Position numbers and translations under genes: made by a program
In this document: one piece after another, positions 42,828 to 51,327 of the stretch
Numbering within the stretch: position 1 is the stretch's first letter
Layout: each line of letters opens with the position of its first letter
Assembly (NCBI GenBank): GCA_002837415.1
Contig: PJCV01000001.1
Location: 310,001 to 374,000 of the forward strand
Reading direction: 5' to 3'
Length of the DNA stretch: 64,000 nt
Source: Actinomycetales bacterium SN12
GTDB lineage: Bacteria; Actinomycetota; Actinomycetes; Actinomycetales; Microbacteriaceae
The notes under the pieces: model-generated
The model's database searches: none
Seen by the model: only the letters and a program-made list of their open reading frames with translations
Told to the model about the DNA's origin: nothing

Positions 42828-44092
42828 TGACCGCCACCACCACCGCCAAGACCACTGTCCGGCGCATGCAGGACCTCACCGTGGAAGAGCACACGCTCAC
42901 CCTGCCCCTGGTGTGGGGCGACGCCGCCGACACGCGCACGATCGACGTCTTCGCGGCCGTCGTGAGCCGTGAGGGCGGCGAGAACCTGCCCTACCTGGTG
43001 TTCCTGCAGGGCGGGCCCGGCCACGAGGCACCTCGCCCGTTCCATTCGCCGTCGAGTCCGTCGTGGCTGGATGCCGCTCTCGCTGAGCACCGCGTCGTGC
43101 TGCTCGACCAGCGCGGCACGGGGCGCTCGACGCCGGTGGGAGATCAAGACCTGGCGCGCGGCGCTGAGGCGGTCGCCGAGCACCTCACTCACCTGCGCGC
43201 GGATGCCATCGTGCGCGACTGCGAGGCGTTCCGACAGCACCTCGGCGCGGAGCGCTGGAACGTGCTCGGGCAGTCGTTCGGCGGTTTCACGACCCTCGCC
43301 TACCTGTCGACCGACGCGTCATCGCTCGAGCGGGTCTACATCACCGGTGGCCTGAGCACCCTCGACCGCACGCCCGACGAGGTGTACGCCCTGTGCTACG
43401 ACAAGATGCGCGACGCATCCGAGAGGTACTACCGCCGCTTCCCGCAGCACCGCGACCGGATGCGCCGGCTCGCCGACCTGGCCACCGCCGGTGACCTCAC
43501 CCTGCCGGACGGCGAGGTGGTCTCGCTGTCGAGGCTGCGCTCGGTGGGCTCCGCCCTGGGCACGAACGACGGCTGGCAGTCGCTGTGGTCGCTGCTGGAA
43601 CTCGATCCCACCTCGAATGCCTTCCGCTACGACCTGGCCGCCGCGATGCCGTACGACGGGCGCAACCCGCTGTACTTCGTGTTCCACGAGTCCAGTTACG
43701 CCTCCGGCCATGCCACTCGCTGGTCGGCGGAGCGCGTCGAGCCGGCGGACTTCGCGGCTGACCCGACGCTGTTCACCGGCGAGCACATCCGCCGTGACTG
43801 GACCGAGACGGTTCCCGCCTTCCGCCCCTGGCGCGACGTCGCGCTGGCTCTGGCCGAGCATGAATGGCCGACGATCTACGACGCGGCCGCCGTCCAGGCA
43901 TCCGGAGCCGTCGGCGCAGCCGCCGTCTATGTCAACGATGTCTACGTGCCCTACGAGTTCTCGATGGAGACCGCGCGCCTGCTGCCCGGCGTGCGCACGT
44001 GGGCGACGAGCGAGCACGAGCACAACGGCCTGCGCTCCGGCGATGTGCTTGCGCGCCTGATCGACCTCGCGCATGACCGGCGCGTGCGCTGA
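42827..44092 (+). CDS. Alpha/beta hydrolase, proline iminopeptidase-like (S33)
   Basis: 421 residues. Oxyanion segment FLQGGPGHEAPRP and RGTGRST are near the N-terminus, the nucleophile elbow is LGQSFGGF, and the late His lies in ATSEHEHNGLRSG. These match S33 proline iminopeptidases, which cut an N-terminal proline from peptides. ATG shares one base with the upstream TGA (TGATG), so it is co-expressed with the DUF262 gene. Confidence 0.9.
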   Translation: MTATTTAKTTVRRMQDLTVEEHTLTLPLVWGDAADTRTIDVFAAVVSREGGENLPYLVFLQGGPGHEAPRPFHSPSSPSWLDAALAEHRVVLLDQRGTGRSTPVGDQDLARGAEAVAEHLTHLRADAIVRDCEAFRQHLGAERWNVLGQSFGGFTTLAYLSTDASSLERVYITGGLSTLDRTPDEVYALCYDKMRDASERYYRRFPQHRDRMRRLADLATAGDLTLPDGEVVSLSRLRSVGSALGTNDGWQSLWSLLELDPTSNAFRYDLAAAMPYDGRNPLYFVFHESSYASGHATRWSAERVEPADFAADPTLFTGEHIRRDWTETVPAFRPWRDVALALAEHEWPTIYDAAAVQASGAVGAAAVYVNDVYVPYEFSMETARLLPGVRTWATSEHEHNGLRSGDVLARLIDLAHDRRVR

Positions 44093-44155
44093 GCGCCGCC
44101 GGCGCTGGAGTCAAGGCCGTAACTGCGCTGGCGGCCGGCGCCTAGTCTCGGAGAG

Positions 44156-45022
44156 ATGACACCACCCGACGCGTCCCCGAGCCGGCGCCCTCGCATCCGA
44201 GTGGGCACCTCCGGCTGGCGGTACCGCTCGTGGCGCGGCGACTTCTATCCCGAGGGCCTGGTGCAGCGGGCGGAACTCGAGTACATCGGCGAGCACTTCT
44301 CGACCGTCGAGCTCAACGGCTCGTTCTACTCGCTGCAGCGGCCGCAGAGCTATCTGCGCTGGCGCAACGCCGTGCCCGATCACTTCACCTTCGCGGTAAA
44401 GGGATCGCGATACATCTCGCACATGCTCCGCCTGCGCGACACCACCACCGCGCTGGCGAACTTCTTCGCATCGGGGGTGCTCGCGCTCGGTCCCACCCTG
44501 GGCCCGATCCTCTGGCAGCTGCCGGAGCGGCAGAAGTTCGACCCGGACGTCCTCGACGACTTCCTCGCCGGGCTGCCGCGCACCACCGCAGAGGCCAGAG
44601 CGCTCGGACGACAGCACGACGAGCGGATGAACGGACGCACCTGGCTGGAGGATGCCGAGGATCGCCCGCTGCGCTACGCGCTCGAACCACGCTCGGACAC
44701 CTTCGACGACCCTCGGCTGGCGGAGATCCTCAACCGGCACGGCGTTGCTCTCACTGTCGCCGACACGGCGGGCAGATGGCCCCAGTTCGAGCCCGGCGGC
44801 GCGGACCTCGTCTACGTGCGGCTGCACGGTGCATCCGAGCTGTACGCGAGCGGATACACGGCTCAGGAGCTTCAGGAGTGGGCCGAGCGATGCCGTCGCT
44901 GGGCGGAGCAGGGCCGCGGGCGCGACGTCTTCGTCTACTTCGACAACGACGCGCGCGGCCACGCACCACACGACGCGCTCGCGCTGGCCGGGCTCGTCGG
45001 CGACGCGCCTGGCGGCCGCTGA
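44156..45022 (+). CDS. DUF72 family protein
   Basis: 288 residues of the TIM-barrel-like DUF72 family (COG1801). Signatures: RVGTSGWRYRSWRGDFYPEG, FSTVELNGSFYSLQ, FTFAVKGSRYISHMLRL, VADTAGRWPQ and VYVRLHG. The biochemical function is unknown. TAGTCT at 44143-44148 is 7 bases before ATG, suggesting a leaderless mRNA. Confidence 0.93.
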   Translation: MTPPDASPSRRPRIRVGTSGWRYRSWRGDFYPEGLVQRAELEYIGEHFSTVELNGSFYSLQRPQSYLRWRNAVPDHFTFAVKGSRYISHMLRLRDTTTALANFFASGVLALGPTLGPILWQLPERQKFDPDVLDDFLAGLPRTTAEARALGRQHDERMNGRTWLEDAEDRPLRYALEPRSDTFDDPRLAEILNRHGVALTVADTAGRWPQFEPGGADLVYVRLHGASELYASGYTAQELQEWAERCRRWAEQGRGRDVFVYFDNDARGHAPHDALALAGLVGDAPGGR

Positions 45023-45028
45023 CCTCAT

Positions 45029-46066
45029 TCAGCGTCGCGAGCGGCGCAGCCGGCGAGCGAGCCGCTCATCGGCGACATCGTTCTCGGCGGTCTTCTCGAG
45101 TCGCTTGGTGTCTCGCAGCGACACCTGCAGATCGCGCTCGGCAGGCACGCCGCGGCGCAGCTCGCGCACGCGCTCGAGCTCCGCGTCGAACAGCGCGCCG
45201 ACGAGCAGGGAGATGTTGGCGATCCACAGCCAGAGCAGGAAGATCACGACGCCGGCGAACGACCCGTACACCCGGTCGTAGTCGGCGAGGTGGCTCACGT
45301 AGAAGCCGAAGCCGACGGATGCCAGCGCGAAGGCCCCGATCGCGACCAGCGCGCCCACGCTCATCAGACGGAAACGCGGATGGGCGACGTTCGGCGCGAA
45401 GTAGTACAGGATCGCGACGATCAGGCACACGACCAGTGCCACGGCCGGCCAGCGGGCGATGCGCCAGATCGTCAGCGCGACCTCCCCGGCGCCGATGGAC
45501 TTTCCGAGCGCCTGGGCGAGAGGCCAGCTGAGAGCGGCCAGCACACTCGCGATGGTGACGAGCACGAACACCGCGAACGTGACGATCAGGTGCGTCGGCT
45601 TCGCCTTCCAGAACATCCGTCCCTCCGGCACGCCGTAGATGCTGTTCATCGCGCGCCCGAGCGTGGTGACGTACCTGGCGACCGACCACAGCGCGAAGAC
45701 GAGCGCCAGGACGATCACCCAGCCGGCGCCGGCCGTCGATGCGACCTGCTCCAGGGGCTGCTGCAGCACCTTCACGGTGTCTTCCGGGGCCACCTCGCGC
45801 AGCAGGTCGAGCACGGCGTCAGCCGCACCCCGCTTCTCGCCGAACACGCCGATCACCGAGAACGCCGCGATCAGAGCGGGGAACATGGCCAGGATCGCGT
45901 AGAACGTCAGCCCGGCGGCGGCATCAGGACAGTAGGTGCGGAAGAAGCCGCGCGCCACGCGCTTGACGATGAGCGTGGTCGCCTCTCGCCGCTCACCGTC
46001 GCGGCGGGTGTCGGATGCCGGAGCGTCTGGGGCCATGTGCTCAGGATGGCGCATCTCGGCGGTCAC
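45029..46066 (-). CDS. YihY/BrkB family membrane protein
   Basis: 345 residues with about six membrane helices, from AAGLTFYAILAMFPALIAAFSVIG at residue 40 to GVVIFLLWLWIANISLLVGALFDAEL near 280. Both termini are charged and cytoplasmic. It belongs to the YihY/BrkB family, whose transported substrate is not established. It converges on the DUF72 gene with 6 bases between stops. Confidence 0.93.
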   Translation of the reverse strand: MTAEMRHPEHMAPDAPASDTRRDGERREATTLIVKRVARGFFRTYCPDAAAGLTFYAILAMFPALIAAFSVIGVFGEKRGAADAVLDLLREVAPEDTVKVLQQPLEQVASTAGAGWVIVLALVFALWSVARYVTTLGRAMNSIYGVPEGRMFWKAKPTHLIVTFAVFVLVTIASVLAALSWPLAQALGKSIGAGEVALTIWRIARWPAVALVVCLIVAILYYFAPNVAHPRFRLMSVGALVAIGAFALASVGFGFYVSHLADYDRVYGSFAGVVIFLLWLWIANISLLVGALFDAELERVRELRRGVPAERDLQVSLRDTKRLEKTAENDVADERLARRLRRSRR

Positions 46067-46178
46067 AGCACCCGCCTTGCATCCGGGAGAAGCAGGATGC
46101 TATCCCGGCTTGCTCGCCGGTCAACCCCTTTGCCTGCTGGCTGTCCACCGGCCAGCGTGGAGGAGGAAAGGAGCAGAC

Positions 46179-46394
46179 ATGTCGAACATCCACGAACAGC
46201 CCGATGAGGAACCCACCACCGAGGAGCTCGAGGAGCCGAGCACCGAGAAGGAGCCGGGCGAGGAGCCGAAGGTCGAGCAGCCGGACGACCCCGAACCCGA
46301 CCACGACGCGGTGGGCATCGGCGTCATCGGCGGTCCGCAGAGCGACACCGCCGACCAGGACTCCTCGAGCCCGGATGCCGATCAGCCCGGCTGA
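46179..46394 (+). CDS. Small acidic disordered protein
   Basis: 71 residues, strongly acidic (Glu, Asp and Pro rich) with no predicted fold except a short GIGVIGGPQSD patch. An excellent Shine-Dalgarno (GGAGGAAAGGAG) supports ATG at 46179 and argues for a real gene. It overlaps the end of the convergent diiron protein gene by 13 bases. The function is unknown. Confidence 0.7.
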   Translation: MSNIHEQPDEEPTTEELEEPSTEKEPGEEPKVEQPDDPEPDHDAVGIGVIGGPQSDTADQDSSSPDADQPG

Positions 46395-47431
46395 CGCTCT
46401 TCACGCAGAGAGCTGCGGCCTGCCTCCCACGCGTGCAGGATGTGCTCGCTCGCCCATCCGTCCACGGTGAGGCAGGCTGCAGCTCCGAAGAGGATGTCGT
46501 CGAGAAGCTCGGGCGAGTCCTCGGCCAGGGAACCGGCGAGGTCGCGCCCGGCGATCTGCTCGTGCACGGCATCGGCCTCGACGTGCTCGTCGTAGTACGC
46601 CGTCACGTCCTCCCCGAAGCCGACTCTCCGCAGACCGTCGGCGATCGCCCGACACGGCAGCGAGGAGGTCATCTCGAAGGCGGCGAGGTGCCCCACAGCC
46701 GCCCCACGCAGCCTCCGGTTCAAGCCGAACATCGTCATCAGGTTGAAGGACGCGAAGGTGATCGCCGGCACCGAGTCGGCGTACGCGCCGTAGGTGTCGT
46801 CGAGTCCGGCGCCGCGCATCGCCTCCGCGAACATCACCTGGTGCATGCGCTCCACCCGTCCCCCGCCGTACTCGTCGGCCTGGATCTCGATCAGGGCCGC
46901 CTTGGCGCGACCGGTCAGTCGCGGGATGGCCCACGAGTGCGCATCCGCCTCGCGAAGCGTGTAGATGCTGCGCTGGATCAGCAGCTCGCGCGCCTGGTCG
47001 GCGTCGGCCTTGCGGCTGACGAAGTGCGACAGACTCGGCCCCGGCTGCGGGGCGGTCAGAGCGAACAGTGCCGCCGCGACGGACTCGCGCGTCGCCTCCG
47101 GCGTCTCGGGCATCGGCGCTGCGGCGCGGACGGCATCCTCGAAGGCGCGTTCCAGGACGGCACGGGTGGTGAGCAGCGAGACGTCCCATTCCCAGTGCGC
47201 GCCGAACTGCGGCAGTGAACCGTATGCCGCGGCGTACAGCAGGAAGAGCGAGAGCTGCACGTCGTCGTCGGTGATCGGATCTTCCACCAGGACCGCATCG
47301 CGGGCCAGCTGCGGCAGGCCTTCTGCCCGCTCGGGGGCCCGGTCGGTCAGCACTTCAAGCAGTTCGGCGCTGAGGGGGCCGCGCGGGCTGACGGCGATGG
47401 CCGTCGCGTCGGAGGAGAGGCTGAGCGTCAT
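46382..47431 (-). CDS. Iron-containing redox enzyme family (haem-oxygenase-like diiron protein)
   Basis: 349 residues. The family has a haem-oxygenase-like helical fold holding a diiron site. Candidate ligands lie in DEYGGGRVERMH, in EMTSSLP and in YYDEHVEADAVHE, the last being the typical C-terminal helix motif. Relatives perform oxidative chemistry on small molecules or fatty acids; the substrate here is unknown. A CDGSH iron-sulfur protein gene is divergent 171 bases away, a pairing that recurs in actinobacteria. A 16-base palindrome lies in the leader. Confidence 0.88.
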   Translation of the reverse strand: MTLSLSSDATAIAVSPRGPLSAELLEVLTDRAPERAEGLPQLARDAVLVEDPITDDDVQLSLFLLYAAAYGSLPQFGAHWEWDVSLLTTRAVLERAFEDAVRAAAPMPETPEATRESVAAALFALTAPQPGPSLSHFVSRKADADQARELLIQRSIYTLREADAHSWAIPRLTGRAKAALIEIQADEYGGGRVERMHQVMFAEAMRGAGLDDTYGAYADSVPAITFASFNLMTMFGLNRRLRGAAVGHLAAFEMTSSLPCRAIADGLRRVGFGEDVTAYYDEHVEADAVHEQIAGRDLAGSLAEDSPELLDDILFGAAACLTVDGWASEHILHAWEAGRSSLREERQPG

Positions 47432-47451
47432 GGGGCTCCTTCGTCAGGCGG

Positions 47452-47467
47452 TGATCCGGCCGGATCA
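47452..47467. promoter_or_regulatory. Palindrome in the leader of the diiron protein gene
   Basis: TGATCCGGCCGGATCA is a perfect 16-base palindrome 21 bases before the minus-strand start at 47431, within the shared region with the CDGSH gene. A candidate operator; the regulator is unknown. Confidence 0.4.
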
Positions 47468-47602
47468 TCCGTGTGCGACCACACTAGGGCGGGGCGGATT
47501 CGCGATCACCGGCCTTGACACGACCCACGCCCGGCCGTCAAGTCCCTGCCCGCCGCTGCAGCCTGACGCAAGACTCGGATCTCACCGCGATGAGGAGTGC
47601 AC

Positions 47603-47809
47603 ATGACCGCGAGAACCGAGGCGCCGACGATCACCGCCTGCACCGATGGACCGCTGCTCGTGCGGGGAGACGTCGACCTGCAGTCCGCGGCGGGGCGGCC
47701 CATCGAGCGCCACCGCCGCACCATCGCGCTGTGCCGCTGCGGCCTGTCGTCGATCAAGCCGTTCTGCGACGGTGCGCACAAGACATCCGGATTCCGCACG
47801 GACGACTGA
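47603..47809 (+). CDS. CDGSH iron-sulfur domain protein
   Basis: 68 residues. CRCGLSSIKPFCDGAH near the C-terminus fits the CDGSH [2Fe-2S] signature (Cys-x-Cys-x2-Ser...Pro-x-Cys-Asp-Gly-Ala-His). It is likely an electron carrier or Fe-S donor for the divergent diiron enzyme. ATG at 47603 is chosen because GAGGAG lies 5 bases upstream; GTG at 47597 is inside that site. Confidence 0.92.
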   Translation: MTARTEAPTITACTDGPLLVRGDVDLQSAAGRPIERHRRTIALCRCGLSSIKPFCDGAHKTSGFRTDD

Positions 47810-47828
47810 GCCTGCAGCCGCAGGAGAG

Positions 47829-47902
47829 TAGGGCGGGTCGGACTTGAACCGACGATCGATGGGTTATGAGCCCACTGCCTTAACCAGCTTGGCCACCGCC
47901 CC
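47829..47902 (-). tRNA. tRNA with CAT anticodon (Met, possibly Ile2)
   Basis: The minus strand folds into a cloverleaf of 74 bases: acceptor GGGGCGG paired with CCGCCCT (one G-U pair at the end), D arm GGCCAAGCTGGTTAAGGC, anticodon stem GTGGG/CCCAT around CTCATAA, and T arm GTCGGTTCAAGTCCGAC. CCA is not encoded. Elongator Met and Ile2 cannot be told apart safely by eye. Confidence 0.9.
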
Positions 47903-47934
47903 GTAGACCAACAGCCTACCGTCCGAGCGGCGCG

Positions 47935-48471
47935 CTACCCCGCCTGTGCGGCCGCGTGCGTGCGGGTGTGTTCGAGGTAGATCTCCGCGTTCTCGATCAG
48001 TCCGCGGCGCTCTTCTTCGGTGAGCGGCCTGCGCACCTTCGCCGGCACGCCGGCCACCAGCGAACCGGCGGGAACCTCTGTGCCGCCCAGCACCACCGCG
48101 CCGCCGGCGATCAGGCATCCGGCGCCGATCACCGCCCCGCTGAGCACCACCGCGCCCATGCCGACAAGCGAGCCGTCGCCGATCGTGCAGCCGTGCACGA
48201 CCGCGTTGTGGCCGATCGAGACGTCGTCGCCGATGACCACGGGATGCACACTGTCGACGTGCACCGAGACGTTGTCCTGCACGTTGCTGCGCGCGCCGAC
48301 CGTGATGGATGCCGAGTCCCCGCGCAGCACCGCGTTGTACCAGACGCTCGCCGCGTCACCCAGCACGACATCGCCGACGATGCGCGCACCGTCGGCGACG
48401 AATGCGTCGGCGGGGATGCGGGGAACCTGCGTTCCGAGACTGATGACGGAGGCGTTCTCGGCGATGGTCAT
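47935..48471 (-). CDS. Gamma carbonic anhydrase family protein
   Basis: 178 residues forming a left-handed beta helix of hexapeptide repeats (VVLGDAASVWYNAVLRGD, VIGDDVSIGHNAVVHG, SLVGMGAVVLSGAVIG). The zinc histidines fit HVDSVHPV and GHNAVVHG. It is a YrdA/PaaY-like member, and carbonic anhydrase activity is possible but often not shown for this group. TAGTCT at 48484-48479 lies 7 bases before ATG, a leaderless pattern. Confidence 0.92.
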   Translation of the reverse strand: MTIAENASVISLGTQVPRIPADAFVADGARIVGDVVLGDAASVWYNAVLRGDSASITVGARSNVQDNVSVHVDSVHPVVIGDDVSIGHNAVVHGCTIGDGSLVGMGAVVLSGAVIGAGCLIAGGAVVLGGTEVPAGSLVAGVPAKVRRPLTEEERRGLIENAEIYLEHTRTHAAAQAG

Positions 48472-48484
48472 GAAGGTGAGACTA

Positions 48485-48518
48485 CCCGCACTTCCGCGTG
48501 ATCACGCGGAAGTGCGGG
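48485..48518. promoter_or_regulatory. Perfect 34-base palindrome between gamma-CA and dps
   Basis: CCCGCACTTCCGCGTGA is followed by its exact complement. It lies between divergent genes, 14 bases from the gamma-CA start, so a terminator for these genes is not expected. An operator or a structured leader are both possible. Confidence 0.7.
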
Positions 48519-48559
48519 CCGGTAAGCGTTGCCTACGCTTGCTTGCGGAATGGTTCACG

Positions 48560-48579
48560 CTGAGTACCGTTGTACTCAG
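48560..48579. promoter_or_regulatory. Inverted repeat in the dps leader
   Basis: CTGAGTAC-CGTT-GTACTCAG lies 32 bases before the dps start. It could be an operator or an mRNA hairpin. Confidence 0.5.
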
Positions 48580-48611
48580 AAGACGTGGCAGCAGACATCT
48601 CGGAGGTTCAC

Positions 48612-49097
48612 ATGAGCAAGGCCCAGACCATCCCCAGCATCGCCGTCGACCCGACCGTCGCCGCGGCCGCAGCGCAGTTCCTCTCCCCCGTGGTGCACGG
48701 CCTGCAGGCCCTCACCGTCAACGGCAAGCAGGCGCACTGGCACGTTCGCGGCGCGAACTTCGTCGGCGTGCACGAGCTGCTCGACACGATCGTCGAGCAC
48801 GCCGGCGACTTCGCCGACACCGCCGCGGAGCGCATCGTCGCCCTCGGCCTGCCCATCGACGCCCGCGTGCAGACCGTCGCCGAGCGGGCCGGCCAGACCG
48901 CCGTTCCCGCCGGCTTCGAGCAGTCCGACGAGCTCATCCGCGCCGTCATCAGCGACATCGACGCGATCCTCGTCGACGTGAAGTCCGCGGTCGACGGTCT
49001 CGACGAGGTCGACCTCACCAGCCAGGACGTAGCGATCGAGATCCAGCGCGGCCTCGAGAAGGACCGCTGGTTCCTCATCTCGCACATCGCGGCCTGA
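48612..49097 (+). CDS. dps: Dps family DNA protection ferritin
   Basis: 161 residues, typical for Dps. It stores iron and protects DNA in a 12-subunit shell. The inter-subunit ferroxidase residues are visible: LTVNGKQAHWHVRGANFVGVHELLD (His and Asp/Glu) and DFADTAAERIVALG. ATG at 48612 follows GGAGG. Strong secondary structures precede it. Confidence 0.94.
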   Translation: MSKAQTIPSIAVDPTVAAAAAQFLSPVVHGLQALTVNGKQAHWHVRGANFVGVHELLDTIVEHAGDFADTAAERIVALGLPIDARVQTVAERAGQTAVPAGFEQSDELIRAVISDIDAILVDVKSAVDGLDEVDLTSQDVAIEIQRGLEKDRWFLISHIAA

Positions 49098-49105
49098 CAC
49101 CGCAC

Positions 49106-49150
49106 CACAGAGAGGGGCGCCGCAGCATCGCTGCGGCGCCCTTCTCTGTG
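49106..49150. terminator. Bidirectional terminator, dps / amidohydrolase
   Basis: 21-base arms with one G-T wobble around the loop ATC, between convergent genes. Confidence 0.85.
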
Positions 49151-49165
49151 TGCACACCGGCACGT

Positions 49166-50653
49166 TCAGTCCAGGTGCGTGAGCGTTCCGCCGAGGAGAG
49201 TAGCGGAGACGGGCATCCGGCTCAGCTCGATGCGATCGGCGGTCAGCGGGTCGCTGCCGCACAGCACGAGGTCGGCCACGCCGCCGAGCTCTATGTCGGT
49301 CTCGCCGTGGCGGCTGCTCGCGCGCAGCGCGGACTCGACGCTGACCCGCTCGCCCGGCTGCCACGGTTCGCGGTCGTCGCCGGTGCGGTGCACCGCCGCA
49401 GCGATCGTGAGCCACGGATCAAGGGGTGCGACCGGGGCATCCGATCCGAAGCGCACGGGGATGCCCGCCTCGAGCAGCGAGGCCAGCGGGTGGCTCAGCG
49501 CCTGCTGATGCTGCCACAGGCTGCCGACCATGTCGCGGTCGTCGACCGCGTGCTCCGGCTGCACGCTGGCCACGACGCCGAGTCGCGCGAAGCGCGCGAG
49601 GTCCGCATGCCGCACGAGCTGGGCGTGCTCGATCGTGCCTCGGGCCTGGGTGAAGGTGAAGGCGTCGAGAGCGGATGCCACGGCGCGGTCCCCGATGGCG
49701 TGCACGGCGACGTCGATTCCTGACGCCGTGGCTTCGGTGAGCAGACCGCGAAGACGGTCAGACTCGATCGTGAGCACGCCGAAGTTCGCGGGATCGTCGT
49801 CGTAGGCGTGCGAGCACGCGGCGGTGCGAGTGCCGAGCGAGCCGTCGGTGATGAGCTTGAGGGGACCGACATGCGCGAGCCCGCGGGTGCCCGTCAGCTC
49901 CTCCCCCGTGCGGAGTCCGTGCGCGATCGCGCGCGACAGGTCCGCGGCGTAGAAGGCGAACTCCACCCGGTGCGCGGCGAACCCGGCATCCGTCCGGCGA
50001 CGCCAGGAATCCGCATTCCACGCCATGTCGAAGTCGACCAGGCCGGTGATGCCGCGCGCGGCGGCGCGGTCGCCGGCTCGCCGCACCGCGGCGTCGGCTG
50101 TGGAATCGTCCGCGGCGTTCAGCCGCCGGGAGATCTCGAAGGCGTCCTCCTCGCGGAGCATCCCGTCGTCGGTCGGGGTGAAGCCCTCGCGCTGGAATGC
50201 GGCGGTGTTCAGCCACACGCTGTGCACGTCCGCGTTGATCAGGTACGTCGGCTCGCCGCCGGTCCGCTCGTCGAGCAGAGCGAGAGACGGGGCGTCCGGC
50301 CACAGGGCATCCCGCATCCCGGCGCCGACGCGCCGCCCGTCCGTGAGAGCCCGGGCATCGCCCATGACGCGGGCGGCCTCGGCGGCGCTCTGCATCTCGC
50401 CCAGCGGCACGCGATCGGCGTTCAGGGCCCACTGCACCGTGTGCACGTGGTGATCCCACAGACCGGCGACGACGCGGCGGCCCTCCCCCTGAAGCACCAG
50501 CCCCCGGGCCTGCAGAGACCCCGTCGGTGCGATGTCGGCGATGCGGCCATGCTCGATCACGAGATCGACGGGCTCGTCGCCGAATGCCGGCGCCAGTGGC
50601 CCGCTGAGCCGAACCGCACGAAGGAAGTCGACGCGATCGCCGCGCGCGATCAT
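49166..50653 (-). CDS. YtcJ-like amidohydrolase
   Basis: 495 residues of the amidohydrolase superfamily. The metal-binding HxH lies in GLWDHHVHTVQW near residue 66, with later histidines in IDVAVHAIGDRAV and GTIEHAQLVRH and Asp in FGSDAPVAPLDPW. Members hydrolyse amide bonds of diverse small molecules; the substrate is not known. It overlaps the PaiB gene by ATGA. Confidence 0.92.
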   Translation of the reverse strand: MIARGDRVDFLRAVRLSGPLAPAFGDEPVDLVIEHGRIADIAPTGSLQARGLVLQGEGRRVVAGLWDHHVHTVQWALNADRVPLGEMQSAAEAARVMGDARALTDGRRVGAGMRDALWPDAPSLALLDERTGGEPTYLINADVHSVWLNTAAFQREGFTPTDDGMLREEDAFEISRRLNAADDSTADAAVRRAGDRAAARGITGLVDFDMAWNADSWRRRTDAGFAAHRVEFAFYAADLSRAIAHGLRTGEELTGTRGLAHVGPLKLITDGSLGTRTAACSHAYDDDPANFGVLTIESDRLRGLLTEATASGIDVAVHAIGDRAVASALDAFTFTQARGTIEHAQLVRHADLARFARLGVVASVQPEHAVDDRDMVGSLWQHQQALSHPLASLLEAGIPVRFGSDAPVAPLDPWLTIAAAVHRTGDDREPWQPGERVSVESALRASSRHGETDIELGGVADLVLCGSDPLTADRIELSRMPVSATLLGGTLTHLD

Positions 50654-51291
50654 GAGCGGCGTCCGGAGCGAGCGTCGCGGGCACGACGCATCTCTGCCGC
50701 CAGCGCCGGGTTGGCGTGTGCGCCGGTGCCCTCGAGCGCAGCGATCACCTCGTCTACGGTCTCGGCCGGCTTGTTCTGGCTCAGCTTGCGCTTGGCGACG
50801 ACCTTGGCGGGGGTGAGCCGGAAGCCGACCGTCCCCGCAGCGAGACGACGCACGAACGCCTCATCGTTGGGCAGCTGCCACATGCCGCGCGGGCTCGGCA
50901 TGCGGTTCTCGAAGACATCGACCATCCGCTCGAGCACTCGCAGGTTCTCGGCGTCGGAGAGGATCTCCGGTACGCCGCTGAGATGGACCGAGGCGTGGTT
51001 CCAGGTGGGCACGGCCGGCACGTCGCCGTACCAACCCGGTGAGATGTAGCCGTGCGGGCCCTGAAAGGCGATGAGGATCTCCCGCTCGCCCAGTCCGTGG
51101 ATCAGATCGTCCGGACGTCCGACGTGGCCCACCACGGTGAGGTCGTCGCGCTCGTCGTCGAGCAGCACCACGTAGTGCGAGGCGACGAGCCCGTCGTCCG
51201 CATCGCTGACAAGAGTAGCCCACGGGTTGAGCTCGATGAGCCGGCGCAGTTCGGCCGGGTCTGTCATGGCGAAGCTGGGGTTCTGACGCAC
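50650..51291 (-). CDS. PaiB-type FMN-binding negative regulator family
   Basis: 213 residues. LIELNPWATLVSDADDGLVASHYVVLLDD, GPHGYISPGWYG and VPTWNHASVHLSG are PaiB-family motifs of a split-barrel flavin-binding fold. In Bacillus PaiB affects sporulation and protease genes, but most members are untested. It precedes the amidohydrolase gene in a two-gene operon. Confidence 0.9.
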   Translation of the reverse strand: MRQNPSFAMTDPAELRRLIELNPWATLVSDADDGLVASHYVVLLDDERDDLTVVGHVGRPDDLIHGLGEREILIAFQGPHGYISPGWYGDVPAVPTWNHASVHLSGVPEILSDAENLRVLERMVDVFENRMPSPRGMWQLPNDEAFVRRLAAGTVGFRLTPAKVVAKRKLSQNKPAETVDEVIAALEGTGAHANPALAAEMRRARDARSGRRS

Positions 51292-51327
51292 CCTGCAAGC
51301 CTATGGCCGACCCGGCCGAACGAGCTC

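Noticed and set aside
46179..46394. Acidic 71-residue reading frame as noise
   Set aside because: Considered noise because of low complexity, but kept because of an unusually strong ribosome-binding site.
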